This document shows, piece after piece, positions 23,024-37,290 of a DNA stretch of 64,000 nucleotides (position 1 is its first letter; each line of letters starts with the position of its first letter). The stretch is from positions 56,730,001 to 56,794,000 of the forward strand of contig OX485804.1 of assembly GCA_950295325.1 (NCBI GenBank), in the 5' to 3' direction. The position numbers and the translations under genes are program-made. Under the pieces are notes generated by a model that worked only from the letters and a program-made list of their open reading frames with translations, ran no database searches and was not told where the DNA came from. Source of the stretch: Polytrichum commune (lineage: Eukaryota; Streptophyta; Polytrichopsida; Polytrichales; Polytrichaceae).

Positions 23024-23245
23024 ATGCTCAAAAGCAAATGGCTAGATTTGGTTTCGGACATAGATTTCATAACCTTAACTACTTTAAACTTGATTTTACA
23101 TTTCATATTCCTTGAAATCATTATACACCTGAGGTCACCATCAATTATTTTTGTACAAAATCATCAATTCAATGTTATTATATCATGTTTTAAACAAAAT
23201 TTTGACAATTACTTGTTCAATATCATTACTTGCACTGATTTCTAA
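23024..23245 (+). pseudogene. Possible Ty3/gypsy integrase relic
   Basis: The frame reads SDIDFITLTTLNLILHFIFL, then EIIIHLRSPSIIFVQNHQFN and CFKQNFDNYLFNI. The spacing resembles the integrase core around F.TPS.I.SDNG.QF, but the catalytic Asp is not preserved and no other polyprotein domain can be read nearby. LTRs were not found. I regard this as a weak similarity by eye. Confidence 0.3.
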
Positions 23246-24295
23246 AATATGTAAATTTTTTTGAGATTGTGTTTGTCGACATAAATTACTTGGCTCTATC
23301 GATCAATATGTTTTAAAAAATGTTTATGATCTTTTTTCACAAAATTCTAAGTCCGTATATTGTTTTGAAGCACTTTCACTTAAACTTGTGCAGGATCAAG
23401 AGAATTCCACTGTACCGTGCTCGCACCTAATGATCTGTCGAGTTGCCTAATTTTGGGTTCATGATTTATGCCATTCATGTGAGGAGGCTCAGTAAAAACC
23501 TACCCCCTAGAAGTTTATGGATATACCATCCCAACTTAGTCTCACATGACTAATTGAGGTTTTTGTGGATAATTTTGGGGTCAAATGTTTACAGAATCAA
23601 GTTGTGAGAGGCTCTCAATGCTTTTCACTTTCAACGCACATAGTTGCCACAAATGTCAAACTATCTAGTTTGAGTGTACGAATGGATATTTGTATCATGT
23701 TACTTGCTTACATCATTAGTCACTAGTATTAAATATGGTTCAAACAATTGTACTTTGCTAGATCTGTAGGCACAATCTAGATCCGTCATTGATTGGTCGT
23801 ACCAAAATTACAAGCATATAGTCTAAGATGATGTTGTCTAAGACCATTTTTAATATATTGAATATTTGATTTAGTGTGGCATTAGAATTGATGTGCCACA
23901 TATATTTAAACTCTCTAGAATTAATGTGTTGTCATTTTTCAAGTTACGGAAACCTCTTGTCATGCTAGCAATTCCTAACTATAGGTTTCAATTATAATGA
24001 CTCACATAGATCTACATTCATGGTGAATTATGTGCCCCACGATGATGCACATTATTAAGAAAATTTGTTACTAAAAAAATGTTTTGACCCACGATAATTA
24101 GCCCAATGTTCATTGTCATAACATTACAAAACATGGTAAACTTTTTCTCTTTTCTATGAGTAGGAAGTACCTACACATCCTACTCTAGATATACAACTTC
24201 GGGGTTACATTATTTATTGATTCCTTCATGTTACGAGAGGATCACATATATGTGTTCCCCCATTGCAATTCAAATGCACACATTTAGCCTGACAT

Positions 24296-24800
24296 CAAAG
24301 TGTGTGAGGCATTAGTGGCAAGTCATCTAAACACCTAAGGGTTGAAATTCCATGGCGCATAGAGCATCCTCAACATGTTGAAGAATGTTATGGTCGCAGG
24401 TCGATGATAAATAGCATGGACCACACTAAATCAAATATATAGTGTAGTGTAGTGATTCCAAAATATCACTCTATTGTAGTCATGATATATATCACATTGA
24501 ACAATGACCCAATTGTGGCATTGACTTGAATGCATTGTGCACGTCACCTATTGTGTCATGTACAAGTAGCAAGTGATTCAAACACCAAATAATTGATTTT
24601 CCATGGCCCCACAGAGCACCCTCAACATGTTAAAGAATGTTATGGTTGTGGGTTAATGATGAGTAGTGCGGCACACACTAAATTGGATACATATAGTGTA
24701 GTCTATTGACTCCTAAATATCACTCTACTACAATCACTACATGTGTCACATTGAATGCCGACCCGATCGTGGCATTGAGTTGAACACACTGTGCATGTCA
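24296..24800 (+). repeat. Tandem duplication, two units of about 252 bp
   Basis: Landmarks recur 252 bp apart: CAAACACC, CCATGG, CCTCAACATGTT(G/A)AAGAATG, CACACTAAAT and TATAGTGTAGT, CACATTGAA, GTGGCATTGA. Each unit holds the ACACTAAAT...TAGTGTAG motif shared with MITE ends at 20.3 and 34.9 kb. Confidence 0.75.
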
Positions 24801-25700
24801 ACAACCCCAACCCACTTTCGGGTCTTTCCGAAATAAGCTTAGCAAGACTTACCAGTGACCGGATTGATTGCCTTTGAATCTCCTAACAATTACTTATGTC
24901 ATCTCACACAACCACTGAACCAAGGTCTCCCATTGCAATAGACTGCACCTTTCACTTCACTCCATAACCGGGGCGCTTTTAGCTTCACCAACCCACTTTT
25001 TGAGAGAGATTAGACTACATGTTCAAAATACGACAACCATTCCATACTCAACGGTCAACACAATTGCAAGAACCTATGTGAAGGATTTAGCGAGCACGAG
25101 AATCTTCACTTTGTTAACGAGTAAGACAATCACACGAGCTACACAAACTTACGAGGATCAAAGTGGCTGCGGCATCAATTTGGATTCGCTAACCATCTTG
25201 TGCTAATCGTGTGTTTCATATGATAGGACAAGTGGGTGGATTGGAGAAACTAACCATTGAAGACCCATCCGCCCTTTCTTTCCTTTTCTTTTTTCTTGTT
25301 TTTTCTTCCTATCCATGGTGTGCTGGGACAGGATGGTGGCAATGAGGAGGTAAGCGATGAGCTCACGACCTGAACTGGGGACATGAGCAGCCCCAGAGGT
25401 GCCCGTGACGCCATGATTGCTGCATAAAGTCGCATAAATCTTTGACTTGATGTCAGCCAAAGCCTGGGAACCTTTCAACCGTGCAAATTTGGAAGTTGCA
25501 TGCTGGTCTAGCTGGAAGCTCAAGGAGAGAGAGGGGGAGAGAGAGAGAGAGAGAGTGGCAGATAGAAGAATAATAAGAGAGGTGATTAAAAAACGAGGAA
25601 CATGTCACGGGTGGGCGGCTTTTGCAGTGCATCAGAGCCTTCAATCATTTGGCATCCACCGATGTGAGGCCACGTCCCGAATCTCCTGATACTTAATGAA
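24801..25700. other. Intergenic stretch with a GA microsatellite
   Basis: (GA)n lies at about 25523-25556. Frames on both strands at 25.2-25.7 kb overlap each other and show no domain. Confidence 0.5.
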
Positions 25701-26082
25701 GGGCCGGTTCACACGGGCCCTGAGGCCCAAGGCCACTGGAGGTCGATCCGTGCGATCTCAGCCGTAGACAGGGTGGAAGTTGGGACTTACCACATCACAC
25801 GGGTTCCGAGTCTCAAGTATGACATGGATGTGCCTACATGGCAACACTTACTTTCTGGAGGCGAGGCTTGGGGCTTGTGTTGAGAGGTGGGTCGAGCAAA
25901 AAGTTAGGCCCAACTCTTGGCACAAGTTCCGCGAATAGTTTTGCATAAACTAATCAAGATTTCGTTTTTTGTAGGAAGTATTCATATTTTAATGGTTTTT
26001 CCAGGCTCAAAAGTTGGAATGTTGCCTCTGTGTTGGGACTTTTTGACATGAGTGGGACTTGGGACCCCATGTGAACCAGCCC
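25701..26082. mobile_element. 382-bp Harbinger-like MITE
   Basis: GGGCCGGTTCACACGGG at the left and CCCATGTGAACCAGCCC at the right are inverted copies with two mismatches. The flanking triplets are GAA and TAA, perhaps a worn TAA site. It is homologous to 18364-19057 but lacks that element's insertion. Confidence 0.7.
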
Positions 26083-27829
26083 TAAGAGTCAACCACTCCC
26101 ATGTAGAGAGCACAATTTGCACACTACAACCCTTTTTGCCTTCAAAAAGTGGGCTAAAGATTCATGGCAATTGTTTAGGTTGAAGGTGAAATGTTGGGAA
26201 TTTGTTGTCATATTGACCCTAGGATTAGCATCAATGATCTTGAATGAGTGAAGTGAGAGGAAGTTAGGATGAATCATTTATAAACTTATAGGGGGTAGTT
26301 TTCACCGGACCCTTTTACTTGGTTGCCATGAATCTTAAGTCCAATGAAACTTTATCCCCTATGAGTTTGAATTATGGTCAATTCATCCCAACTCGCTTTT
26401 GCTAGACTATTAAGGGTCTCTTATGGCTAGTCTTGGATTGAAGAGGAAATTTTGAGTTGTAAGGATTCTTGACATTTTTCACCTCCAACTTACGTGGTTA
26501 CCACCACCCCTTGGCCTACAAACTGAAGTGCATATAACATACTCATTTGTTCAAATAGTACCAATGACGGGAGTATCATGGAGAGATCACTATGAAAGAA
26601 GATTTGTAGAATTGGACTCAAAGTGGGATGAAAATGTTTGACTACTTGGAAGGATATTCTAGGGTAGTTGCACCTATTTCCAACCCTTTGACTAGATTGG
26701 GTGCTTGGAATCTTCTAATTTATGTGCCAACAAACTCAAAGAAGATTCGCCTTTCAAAGTGGATTTAGAAGCAATGTGACTCGAAATATTTGGAAAACAT
26801 CTCAATTTCTTATAGATATTTGATATACAATCTTTCAAAATCTATTGCAATCCTATAGGAGAAATTGTAGAAAGTTCCATGTCATGCTTGGGACTTGGGA
26901 CTTGTACAAGGGTCCACTTAAAACCTACCCCAATATGACCTAAGGAAGACCTCAAGAAGCTCTACGAGATGGAGTGTATGTGATTGACAATTTTTTTTGA
27001 AGGGAGATATTGCCAATCAAATAATGCGGAGGTGTTTCTTGAAGGCGATTTTGTCGTGGTGAGAGCCACCTTTAACTACAAGGAGAGAATATTGCTTGTC
27101 CAATGCCTAACATAACATTATTAGCCTAGATAGACACCAATTTGCTTGTTATGATGCATTTAACCACCTCCAAGAGCATCAAGGTGGCAACTCCTATTCA
27201 ATATCATTCCCCTTACTTTCATCTTCCAACTTATCATTGTTTTTCCCCTCCACAAGTCCCTCCACATCCCCCCCCCCCCTCCTCCCAAAGAACTTGTTGT
27301 AAAATGACAACAAACTTACGATGTTCAACATATAACACACTACAAACATATGAATCTTGGGTAAATGACTCATGTCATTGAAAATTCTCCTATCACAAGG
27401 GTAGATTTGCATATTTAAACCATTGACAGATGGTTAATTGCTAAGGAGGCAGGACTCGTACGTTGATAGTGACATGATCTTCCATCATAAATCTTCCGTT
27501 GCTGCTATATATCACATCAACCGTCCAAATAATGAACTCGAAAGATGCATAAAACATTGTTTATTTTTTTCGTTTAGTCAATTTTAAAAGGACTTCTAAA
27601 GGACTCTTGAGTGCTTTGAAGTTGATGAAACACCTTTCAAGGAAAACATGTTGCCGCCAAACAAGACAAGTGACATAGATAACAATGACTTGCAGTCTGC
27701 ATCTAGGGGCAACAGTGATTTGATATTAGACAACACAACTATGTATTGTACTTAAGGCTTACTACCACTTTCTCATAAAGGACATTGTAATGTGCACATG
27801 TCACGTTATCGAAACTGCCGCTATATAAC
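26083..27829. other. Intergenic stretch
   Basis: I see no gene. A C12 tract lies at 27268-27279. Confidence 0.5.
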
Positions 27830-28240
27830 ATGTTTTGGTTGAGCATGATAACCAGAATCACTCAAGTTTGAACCAGTGTTGGACTAGTATCATCTTCTTT
27901 GCATACCATTTAGGTATCTATAATAAGGATTTCACGTTGTTTTGGATGTCAATAGTGTATGGGTATTTGAAGGTAATTTTGTTTTTGATATCATTCGGGT
28001 CTATAAACCATGCAAGAACATTCATGCCTATGTAAAATTGTTATGGTATTAATGTTGTTTGGAATGGTATTGACCCAAACAATAACTCGGGTACATAAAG
28101 ATCCTTTCACCTTGAGATACCTACCAAATATCAATAATTGATTGCTATTACAATTTTGATCTTTATGTGTAGGTTCTTTGATACCGTTATTGATTCTATG
28201 CATTCACCTATATACCGGTCCAACATTGGTTTGAAGATAG
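27830..28240 (+). repeat. Dispersed repeat family, copy A
   Basis: Shares TACCATTTAGGTATCTATAA, then CATTCGGGTCTATA, CCATGCAA, GGTATTGACCCAAACAATAA, ACAAAGAT-like sequence and CCAACATTGGTTTGA with 44560-45145 and 56430-56815. No intact frame is conserved in all three. Confidence 0.6.
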
Positions 28241-31124
28241 CAAATCAACTTCTCATGTTAATGATGTTGATATAATATAAAACAATTTATGATGACCACA
28301 ATGGTCACTAACATCTTGAGGTGGCCAAAATAGAGGCGAAACGGAAAACATGGGCACCGCACTTCTATGTGACATTCATTAAGGTAGTACGATGACATTA
28401 TAAAAGAAATTATTGAATTCCAAGCACAAGTTATGGACATCATCTATTAAGTGACATGTGATTTAGGTTTCCAATGAAGAGTCCCACCTTGGGGTATTAA
28501 CGCCACATACTTACTCCCAAAAAGTGGGCCATGGCAGAACTTGATTCGTTAGTACTAGTATACCTCTCCTATGCCAAAAAGCTTTAGCAAAAAGGGAATA
28601 AGATAAGGGATCCACATCATGACGAAAGTAAAGCATCTCCTAGCCAAATTGCTCAAGTGCAAACTTCGTGATTGCACTATTACAACAAAGAAGTCCTCTT
28701 GATTAAGGACACCTTTACTGGTTAAGGGTGTTTATTGGGCGAGGAAGATGATTGCTAGGGTCTTATATGTGCGCATACAAACACCTCCTATTGCATAAGC
28801 ATCTTAGTGTCCCCTTGACTAGCCTACTGGGTTGTCACCATCCATTCTCAAGCATCAAAATGTTGCAAAGACTAATATACTTGGAAGACATTTTCCTACT
28901 TGCCATGGACAACTATATATATCCACATGTTGGTACACCTTCAAGTGCCGCTTTCTCCATGGTTCACATGGTTAATTATACCGTTGACCAACATGAGATT
29001 GTTTGCATTCCTCCACTTCTAGTGGCCCTATTTAAAAACCCTCATCCCACATGGGGCTCTGTATGAACGGGGAACTACTTAGGGTCTTCATGTGTTTGCA
29101 TTAGAGTCCAAGACCAAATAAACCTCATAATTGAGCAATCCAATTGGTTGAGAGTTTTTTTTTTTTTTTTTTTTAAAAAAAAGAAAAAAAGTTGGATCCA
29201 AGGAGTTCACACTAGGACATGTGTCCAAGGTATAAAAACTGAATTTTCGTTGACGTGGCACCATTTTTTTTGCCGAATCTTGTCAGTCCCAGCTCAGGTA
29301 AATTACCCCACCCATTTGAGAAACCAAACTTCAAGCTCAAGTCCAATTATTAAGCCCAAAATAAGGTTCAATAAAGGGCGCCTATTTGGAGTCCAAGTTT
29401 CTTGGACCCACACCCTAATGTATACCCACTCTTAGACAACTCCAAGATTAAGATTTGAGTGAAAAAGGAAAACAAACATGAAATGAGATCACTGAACACT
29501 TATCTCACTAGCTACTAGCATATGGATCCTTAGCCATCATCCTATTTCACTAATACATACATATATATATATAGACAAATATACCACTGTAGTAGATGTG
29601 CATGTTTTTACCACTGACGTAGGAGATCAATTACCAATGACTCGTGTGCTTGAGTGCTGTAGCCTAGTGTATATACCAAAGCACCGCACGAGGATGGTCA
29701 GAAGGTCGTGCATGTGCTCTTTTTCTTCCTTCCTTTCTTTCTTTCTTTCTTTCTGAGGTCACTAGTACTTACCAAATGTGAAGATGGTGTGCCGCCCCGG
29801 CCTAGTACTATCTATCCACACAAGCATGTGGAAAACAAGGGCGATGAATATGCTCTGGTGGCTGGGCAGGCTGAATAGCGAGTGAGGGGATCAGCAGCCT
29901 ACCACAGGCTTCTCCTCTTCTCTTCCCTGCAGGCCTCCCCTCCGCTCTCCTGGTGCGCATAAAAGAGTTACTTGCTGCACACGTAGCCAAGTTCCCCTCC
30001 CCTACAGTACTACTGGAACTTGAAAAGAAAAGCCCTGCCTCCACATCGCACTCTGCATGTAAGTGAGCGAAGTGGACTTTTTATTCACACCCCGCTGTTG
30101 ACTTCCTGTGAAGGAGGTGGCGGAGAAGAAGAAGAAGAAGAAGAAGAAGATGGAGAAGAAGGAGAAGAAAGAGAACAATGTAGAACCGAGTGGAGAAAGT
30201 GCCACAAGCACACAAAAGAGTACTTAATAAAGCAGTGCAGACGGCCGCCACGTATGAAATGGAAATGGAAATGGAAATGGAAATGAGAGTGAGATGAAAT
30301 GAAATGAACGAACGTACGTACGTACGTACGGCCTTGTTCATTAATCCTCCAGTCCCCAGGGATGATGTGGATGAGTGCATGAATAGTGGTGGGATCCTTA
30401 ATTCTACCAGGTGGATTGCGCTGCAAGTCTCGTACGTAAGTTGAAGGTGAGGCAGTAGACGGGTCGTAAATGGTCACTTTCCCCAGCGATTAGTACGAGA
30501 TGCTTAGCAAATCTGAACTGAGGTTGTAGCCAATCGCGTCATAATTTTTGACTGTCTTATTTATTGCCAGAGTAATGATTCTCGTGCTCATTCAATGGTT
30601 GAATATAGGTTCTCCCATTCATGTTGATGGTTGAGTTTATCATGTTGTGAGCACACAATCCAATCTCTTTTAAACACGTGTTTTTGTGGTATTTGTTTCT
30701 TGGAGCCACACCAAATCGCGTGCCACTCAAATATGCGTGTCCCGATAAGAAAAAGGAACCAAATATGGGTTGTCTATCTCACATGGTGTCAAACCTGTCA
30801 ACTTTGAGCGATGAGTGTATCAACATTATTTGATTGATAAAATATAAGAGGTTTTTTGTTAGCAAATGATTTGTGGGATTTCAATGCACCACAATATGTC
30901 TTTTTTGAATTATGTATGTAAAAGTTGTATTAGTTGTATTAGTGTTGAAAGTTTTATTGATAGATGACCTAGAACCAACACATGAGCCAAATGTGAAGGC
31001 GGTGGGCATTTTCAAGATGAATATATCTTTGTAGTGCAAGAGTCTAGGGTTTTGGTTATGGGGTGGGTGTTGATTTTAGCATGCATTGCCTTTAATGGTG
31101 GAAATGAGATGGGTGGAGCTTGGT
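28241..31124. other. Intergenic stretch with many simple repeats
   Basis: No gene can be supported. It contains a T-run meeting an A-rich run (about 29154-29189), (TTTC)n near 29731-29753, (GAA)n at 30124-30150, six-base ATGGAA units at 30255-30286 and (CGTA)n at 30313-30330. The segment 29.7-30.5 kb is GC-richer and could be a transcribed or promoter region. A fragment at 29104-29420 resembles the ends of 39905-41220. Confidence 0.45.
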
Positions 31125-31200
31125 GATGCTTATGTAAACTCGTCGGTCATGGATGAAGGGGCTTCAAGAAGCTCCAGTTGAGGGCTTATTCACTCTAAAT
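31125..31200 (+). repeat. ATGGATGAAGGGG repeat, copy 2
   Basis: TTATGTAAACTCGTCGGTC runs into ATGGATGAAGGGGCTTC; the frame closes after 11 codons. Related to 16250 and 41840. Confidence 0.45.
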
Positions 31201-34200
31201 TCCTACTAAACTAAACTAGGATCAACTAATGGCATTTTTGAAGTTGAATTCTAACAATAGAAGTTCAAAGTTATGAATTAATGTGTTTTCACTATTCGGA
31301 TGGTTGAGTTTACTTAGACATTCCAAAATTGCAGCCAAATGAACATAGGCTAGAGCTTTGTGGTCTCTAGGTGACCTCATCCATTGAAAAGGTGAAAAGG
31401 CATAGAGCAAATTTGATAGCTTGAGGGATTTCCTATTAAAATATATTTTGACTTTAATAATGACATTAAAGATCCCAAATATGTCTAACAACATTTAATT
31501 GGAATGAATCAGTGGCCCTCAACTTATGAAAAAAAAAATTAAAAAAAAGTGAAGGAAAAGATAAAATAAAACAATAAGAGCCCCTTTACTCGCGAAAGAT
31601 GAGTTACCTAGATGCCACAGAACCCCCGAGCCAAATAACATGAAACCCTACAATTTCTAATGCCCATTTGCAATTGTGATTTGTTTGTCTAGATGAAAGC
31701 ACATGGTAATAATGTACTTCCATTGAGCACATTTCAAATACGTGGGAGTACGTCATCATGATTGGAACTTGCGATTCAATTCTCATGGAATTTAGTGGAT
31801 TTGAGTGCTAAGGTACTCCTAGTACGAGGCTCCATCCCAACACACACAAATATAGGAAATCTCCTTTAGGTGTGTGGCCCTATTGTGGGCATTTTCAACT
31901 CCACAAACAATAGTAATGGTTGTTGGAACATATTGAACTTTGTCTCATCCGGTTAGCAATTTTGAATCACATGGACTCGTCATTTCAAATCTTAAAATCA
32001 ATAATAAGGTGTAGAAGTTATAGAGGGTCAACATAAAGATTCTCTTGTCTTTGAATAGTCAGAGAGGCCCTCCCAATCGTGTTACCGATTGACTGAAGGA
32101 TGATGTCTACTCTTTGAACACACAACTAAATCTTGTCGTAACCATAACATCTCTTTTCGGTGTCCATTTCTTAAGTACAAACCTTGCCGTGCACCCCTCA
32201 AATGTAGGTGTCCAATAAAAGAAAGAGTGACCACATAAGGTCCACATGATGCCTATGCCTACTTTACTTATAATGCAAAGTTGATGGCACGATGCGGCAA
32301 GCGTAGTACTACTACACCGTCACGAATGTGTCGAAACCCTCCAACATCCCCGTTACAAAGGTTGTTTGATGGAGCCGATTCCATCAACACTCAAAACACA
32401 CCGTCCATTTGAACGGGTCCTATTGGGTCGTGAAATTATTGTACATCCCTCTCTCCGCTTGCCGATTGAACGATCATTGTGGGTCGACCGGTTCCTCATC
32501 ATCGGCATAGATAACACTCCACTCAACAACCCCATGAGTAAAATTTAAGGTAGACATGTCTTATTCAAACGCCCGAATTCTTCGGTGTGCAAACTGGTTC
32601 AATTTCTCCTCAAGCAAGTACTTGCGATATTATTCTAAGGGTGGGTTAATAGAATGGTTCATTGGTTGGGTGACCTAAAAAGTCAATGCTCAACAACCGC
32701 TCCACACCAATAATTGTCATTAGGAACACCTATATAACCACTTAAGGAGATCACACGACCGCACTTTTAAAATGCACCATAAGCTCGGGTTTAGTCTCTT
32801 GCAATCGAGTCGTTCTCATGGTATTGGATAAGTACAAACATATTCGATTGATAGAGTCTTTCTCTTGGTTTTATTGCACATCAGAAGAGGCCAAACCTCA
32901 CAAAAGTAGCCGTAATGAAATAATCTATCTTAGTGTGGGTTGTGGGATGATGGTTTTCTTGATCCGGTCCCACTCTTTTAGCTTGGGCCACTTGATGCAT
33001 AAGCTCTTGAACTCACATCCTAGCCAACTCTCATGGATACTGCATGGATGAATCTAATGTTGTTTTGGTTCTTTTAAAGAAATCGTTGTCATTTTTTGGG
33101 AAAAGAAGAAGTATTTAAAAGTGATCAAGGTGTGCCATCACGTGCTCTATGTTAAGGGACCAAGTAGCTCAAGCACTCTCAACAACAACTGTTCTATATC
33201 AATTATAATCGAAACTTTGTGTGGAATGATTGGCCTTTTTTATAGGCCGAACTGGGATTTAGGGTGATTTATGGCAAAGCTTATTTTAGATCTTAGAGTT
33301 TTCTAAAAGTTTTGGTATGGCAAGAAGAGATCCAAGAATAATCACTAACCTTTCAACATAGGCTTTGACATCCAACAAACTAATGACCTCTTCATAAAAC
33401 TTTCTCTCAATGAAGGAGCCAACCCACGATTCTGGCCCTCTTTCATACCAATGTCTGAGGAGGATTTTGAGCGCAATCGGTCCAAATCCTAGTGTTTCCA
33501 AGTCCCACCAGTTACATGTTGCGATCTTTTGGTTTTCCTTTATAAAATTTGAGGTATATTCCATAGATCCCTTTAAAATGATTGATAATTTTCTTGAAGT
33601 CTTGAACTTCAACCGGTTATTTCTCAAAGTCAACCGGTTCATGTGTAACTAGCGCTCGGGTTCTTCCCATTTATTGATTGAAACTCTTTGAGGCTCTTTG
33701 ATAGACTTTACATATGTCTATATGGTGTGTGCATTACTAGGTGGTGATCCACCTAAGCATCCAAAGAAGACCTATATGGTCTCTCACATGTACAAAACAA
33801 CGTGGTTGAGCTACATACTCCATGAGGTTCTTAAGATGTGTTCCATCTCACATGTGAGAAGGGGATAAAAAAACAATGATGTTGAAATATAATTACATGA
33901 CTATTGACTTACCCAAAGTGCAGATCTTTAGACCAAATTACAACATAATACATTCCATTTCAAAGTCTACCAGTCAATGAGCACATACAGACACCCATTT
34001 AACAACAACTAGTAAAACATGGTAGAAAAGGGTAAGATGGACATGGGTGAGTTGTTGAGCTGCTCAAGAATGTTATGTCCGTGATTGAATTTTCCAACAA
34101 TGTTTCGATATGTTAGCCTAAAGTAAAGGTAATGCCGGGGCCTAGGCAGTTGATGACGTCCAATCCCAAAAACATGGTAAGTTAATGGTGTACTTGAGAT

Positions 34201-34886
34201 AGGGTGCTTGGAATTAGTCCATGCCATTGGCTTAATTCCCAACCGCAAATGAATTGGTAGCCCCGGCTATTAACGTTCTAAGGGCCACCGCTCCACTTCC
34301 ACTCCCATGTGGAATGCATTTGATACACTAGGCGGGTGGTTTCGGTGTTCAATTGTGGTGACCCACTCACGTTCCGTGGCTACCAAGGAAACTACAAACT
34401 ATATTAGCTAGGTCCTACACTAGGTCCCATACTATGTCCTATAGAGTTTACAAGTTGAACAAATGTGCAAAGTACTCGAAGTAAGTGTTGTCGTATCGCA
34501 TCCGATACTCTTATCTACAGCCCCATAGAAGCGATATGTATATATATATGTGTATATATATATAACTATCACTTGTTAGATATAGTATGGAGGAGAATCC
34601 AAGTAGTCAACTCAAAAGTTGTAAGACTCCAAAGTTGAAAAGTTTTTCATACTCTTTAAACAATGAAATGGATTCTCCAAACCATGTTCATTGTTGAACC
34701 CATGATGATGACCATATCTTGAACATATAGCTCATTCTCGTCGTAACAATGTTTATGTCTTTTTGGTGTCCATTCTTAACTTACAAGCCTTTTCATGTAC
34801 CACTCAATCATAGGCATTCAATGAAGAGGAGTGATCACACAAGATCAACTGATACCATACTAAGATATGTGGGCCTTAATTGAACA
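31201..34886. other. Intergenic stretch with a diverged repeat pair
   Basis: 32120-32265 and 34735-34865 are related (TCGTAAC...TTTTCGGTGTCCATT... then a CACTCAAT-type end). (AT)n lies at 34540-34563. Opposed frames at 32353-32548 and 33286-33652 mirror each other and show no domains. Confidence 0.45.
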
Positions 34887-35313
34887 CTACACTAAATATA
34901 CCAATCAGTGAGTGCGGGAAATTAGTGAGGGCCAAAAATTAGTGAGGGCCAAAAATTAGTGAAGGTGATACTAAATCCCTTTACGGTATGAATGAGTGCC
35001 ACCAAAAGATCTTAGATCGAAGACTAGGAAGCATTGTTCATCTCGACACTTGGCTGAAAGTACCAACACTTGGCATTGGTCACTAAATGTATCGACACTT
35101 GCCACTATTCACTGACAAGGATATGGCATGCACTAATCACAAGCACACACTGATTTTCTTGAAATCTATGGTAAATGAGCATAGAATTTACCATGGTAAT
35201 GAATTTAGTGTCACTCCGTAACAACATTAGCCCTCAATAACTTTGAGATTTGGCTAGATTATGCGTGTGACTTGAATTAGTACCGCCCTCACTAACTCGT
35301 ATATTTAGTGTAG
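34887..35313. mobile_element. 427-bp MITE with CTACACTAAATATAC ends
   Basis: CTACACTAAATATAC (from 34887) and its exact inverse GTATATTTAGTGTAG (ending 35313) continue into a weaker repeat (AGTGAG.GCGG). An internal duplication of GGGCCAAAAATTAGTGA lies near 34930. Ends are shared with 20312-20538. Confidence 0.6.
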
Positions 35314-36107
35314 ACTTTTGCAAATACTTACATTTACAGTGCACTATGTGCTCAGAATGGACACCATTCTAGATTTAGTTTTTAACACAATTATGAAGAC
35401 ATATGTGACCTCTTATAGAGAAAGGAGAACATTCACTTTGACATCTTAAGCATCCTACATTTACAAACATACCATCTGTACAATCCTATACATCATTAGA
35501 GGTACAAATTTTCTTTATCAAGCTACTCAAATGTGATGACCGATTTTAAGCAATTTTGAGGAGGCTTGAACTTGCATTGAAACAAAATCTTTCCATAATT
35601 GCCTAAAACAGTTTGGTCCAATTCAACATCTTATTGAAGAAAACCAACACCTCTTATGCTACATCTGTCCGTATGCATGACGTGCTTGTGTACTTAGGAT
35701 GACTCATACAAATTCTCAACCGTCCACGTGCCCAATATCAAAAGATTATAATATTCATATATACGCTCGAATCAATGGGCACCAATGACTACTACTCCTT
35801 GGACAAAAAGGTCCGCCTCGGCCTTGAGGGGTTCAATGCTCGGTTTCACGCTCTCCCACCACCACCCCCCACCCCCAATCCATTGGACCTCGTGATATGA
35901 AGCCTTGCACTGACTCAAACTCATTGCATGTGAGGTGGGCGAGGAGGACAGCTTGGCGGAGGTGGAATAAACCACAAATAGTTGGCATTGAATATTATAT
36001 GTTTTCTCTTTAATGGCCCGGCTGGCCCGGTTGAAGTTGGAGACTTGAGGAGCAGGGCATAAAATTGACACCCTGGGGGGTGTATTTTGCTTCCTAGAGT
36101 GTCCTAG

Positions 36108-36237
36108 GACACCCAAATCTCAAACAGGGTGTCCCCGAGGACACCCAAATCTCAAACAGGGTGTCCCCGAGGACACCCAAAAATCCTACAAGGGTGTCCT
36201 TTTTACACCCAAAAAAATTTCAAGGTGTCCCCTGTAC
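36108..36237. repeat. Left subterminal hairpin array of the hAT-like element
   Basis: A 32-base period of GGACACCC, a 12-14 base spacer and GGGTGTCC. Each unit is itself an 8-bp stem. The first two spacers are identical. Confidence 0.8.
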
Positions 36238-37202
36238 TTGTAGAGCCTATCAGCGTATATGTTTGACAAAGTTTTTGCAAGTTTTTCTTTTTTGACACGC
36301 AAAAACTTGCACAAAAAAAAAATGCACGTCAATTGACACGCACATTCTAGAAATTGACACGTACTGTGACTTGTGAAGAAAAAAATCACACGTCAATTGA
36401 CACACTAGAAATTGAAATGACATGTATTACTTGAGTACTATAAAGTGCAGCTCAAGTATCCGGAAAACATAACCCATAACAGTAGGAGAACTTCCTACAC
36501 TCACTCACATACTTAAGTTCAACTTTGCTCTTGCAATTTCCTTTGTAACCGGGAGCTAGGACGGTGAATGGAGAGCGAGACTAACTAGGAACATGGTGAG
36601 GCAAATGTTTCTATCACCGTGGTGCCTCCACATCCTCCACTCAATATGAGTTTTTTCTTGCTTCCAACCAATGTGAGTTTTACAGTGTAGTTTGGTATTA
36701 GAGACTTTGGAAGCACAAATGAGAGTTACAATGGCAAAAATCCCCATAGAGGCCATTGACTTTGAACAAGTATGGGTAAAATCACTATATTCGTTAATTT
36801 GAGACTTTCTCTTGTCTCAAATTAATATATGGACCACAACAACATGGTCTAATGTTTGAGTCGTCCTACCTAAACCATCTTGATACGAATTCTTAATTGG
36901 GTTCTTGATACGAACACCCGCTTCAAAGTATTTGCATCTTACAACATTCTCCAATATCTGTGTGATTTTATCCATGTTCTTATATTTGTCACTGTCTCAA
37001 AATGCCGAAAAAGTCCCAAATTAACGAATATAGTCATTAAAGTGGTGTGCTATGAAAGGCCGCCGCTTGTAGGTTTGATTTGCATTGCAAGTTATGATAT
37101 GTAGTGATTTTTTTGATTTTTAATTGAAATTTTGAAATGATATTATATATTTTTCAAAATTGTACCTATTTTGACCAAAAAAAAATTTAAGAGAAATTTA
37201 TG

Positions 37203-37290
37203 AGGACACCCAAAAATTGGAGCAGGGTGTCCTTGGGACACCCAAAATTTGGGACAGGGTGTCCCCTGGAAATTTGGCTAGGGTGTCAAA
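37203..37290. repeat. Right subterminal hairpin array of the hAT-like element
   Basis: Two full GGACACCC/GGGTGTCC units and a partial one, with different spacers from the left array. Confidence 0.8.

Noticed and set aside
29082-29415. Harbinger-like element with TTA on the left
   Set aside because: The right flank is TAA rather than TTA and the terminal repeats agree only over a few bases.
30020-30477. Glu/Ser-rich opposed frames
   Set aside because: They arise from the GAA and ATGGAA simple repeats.
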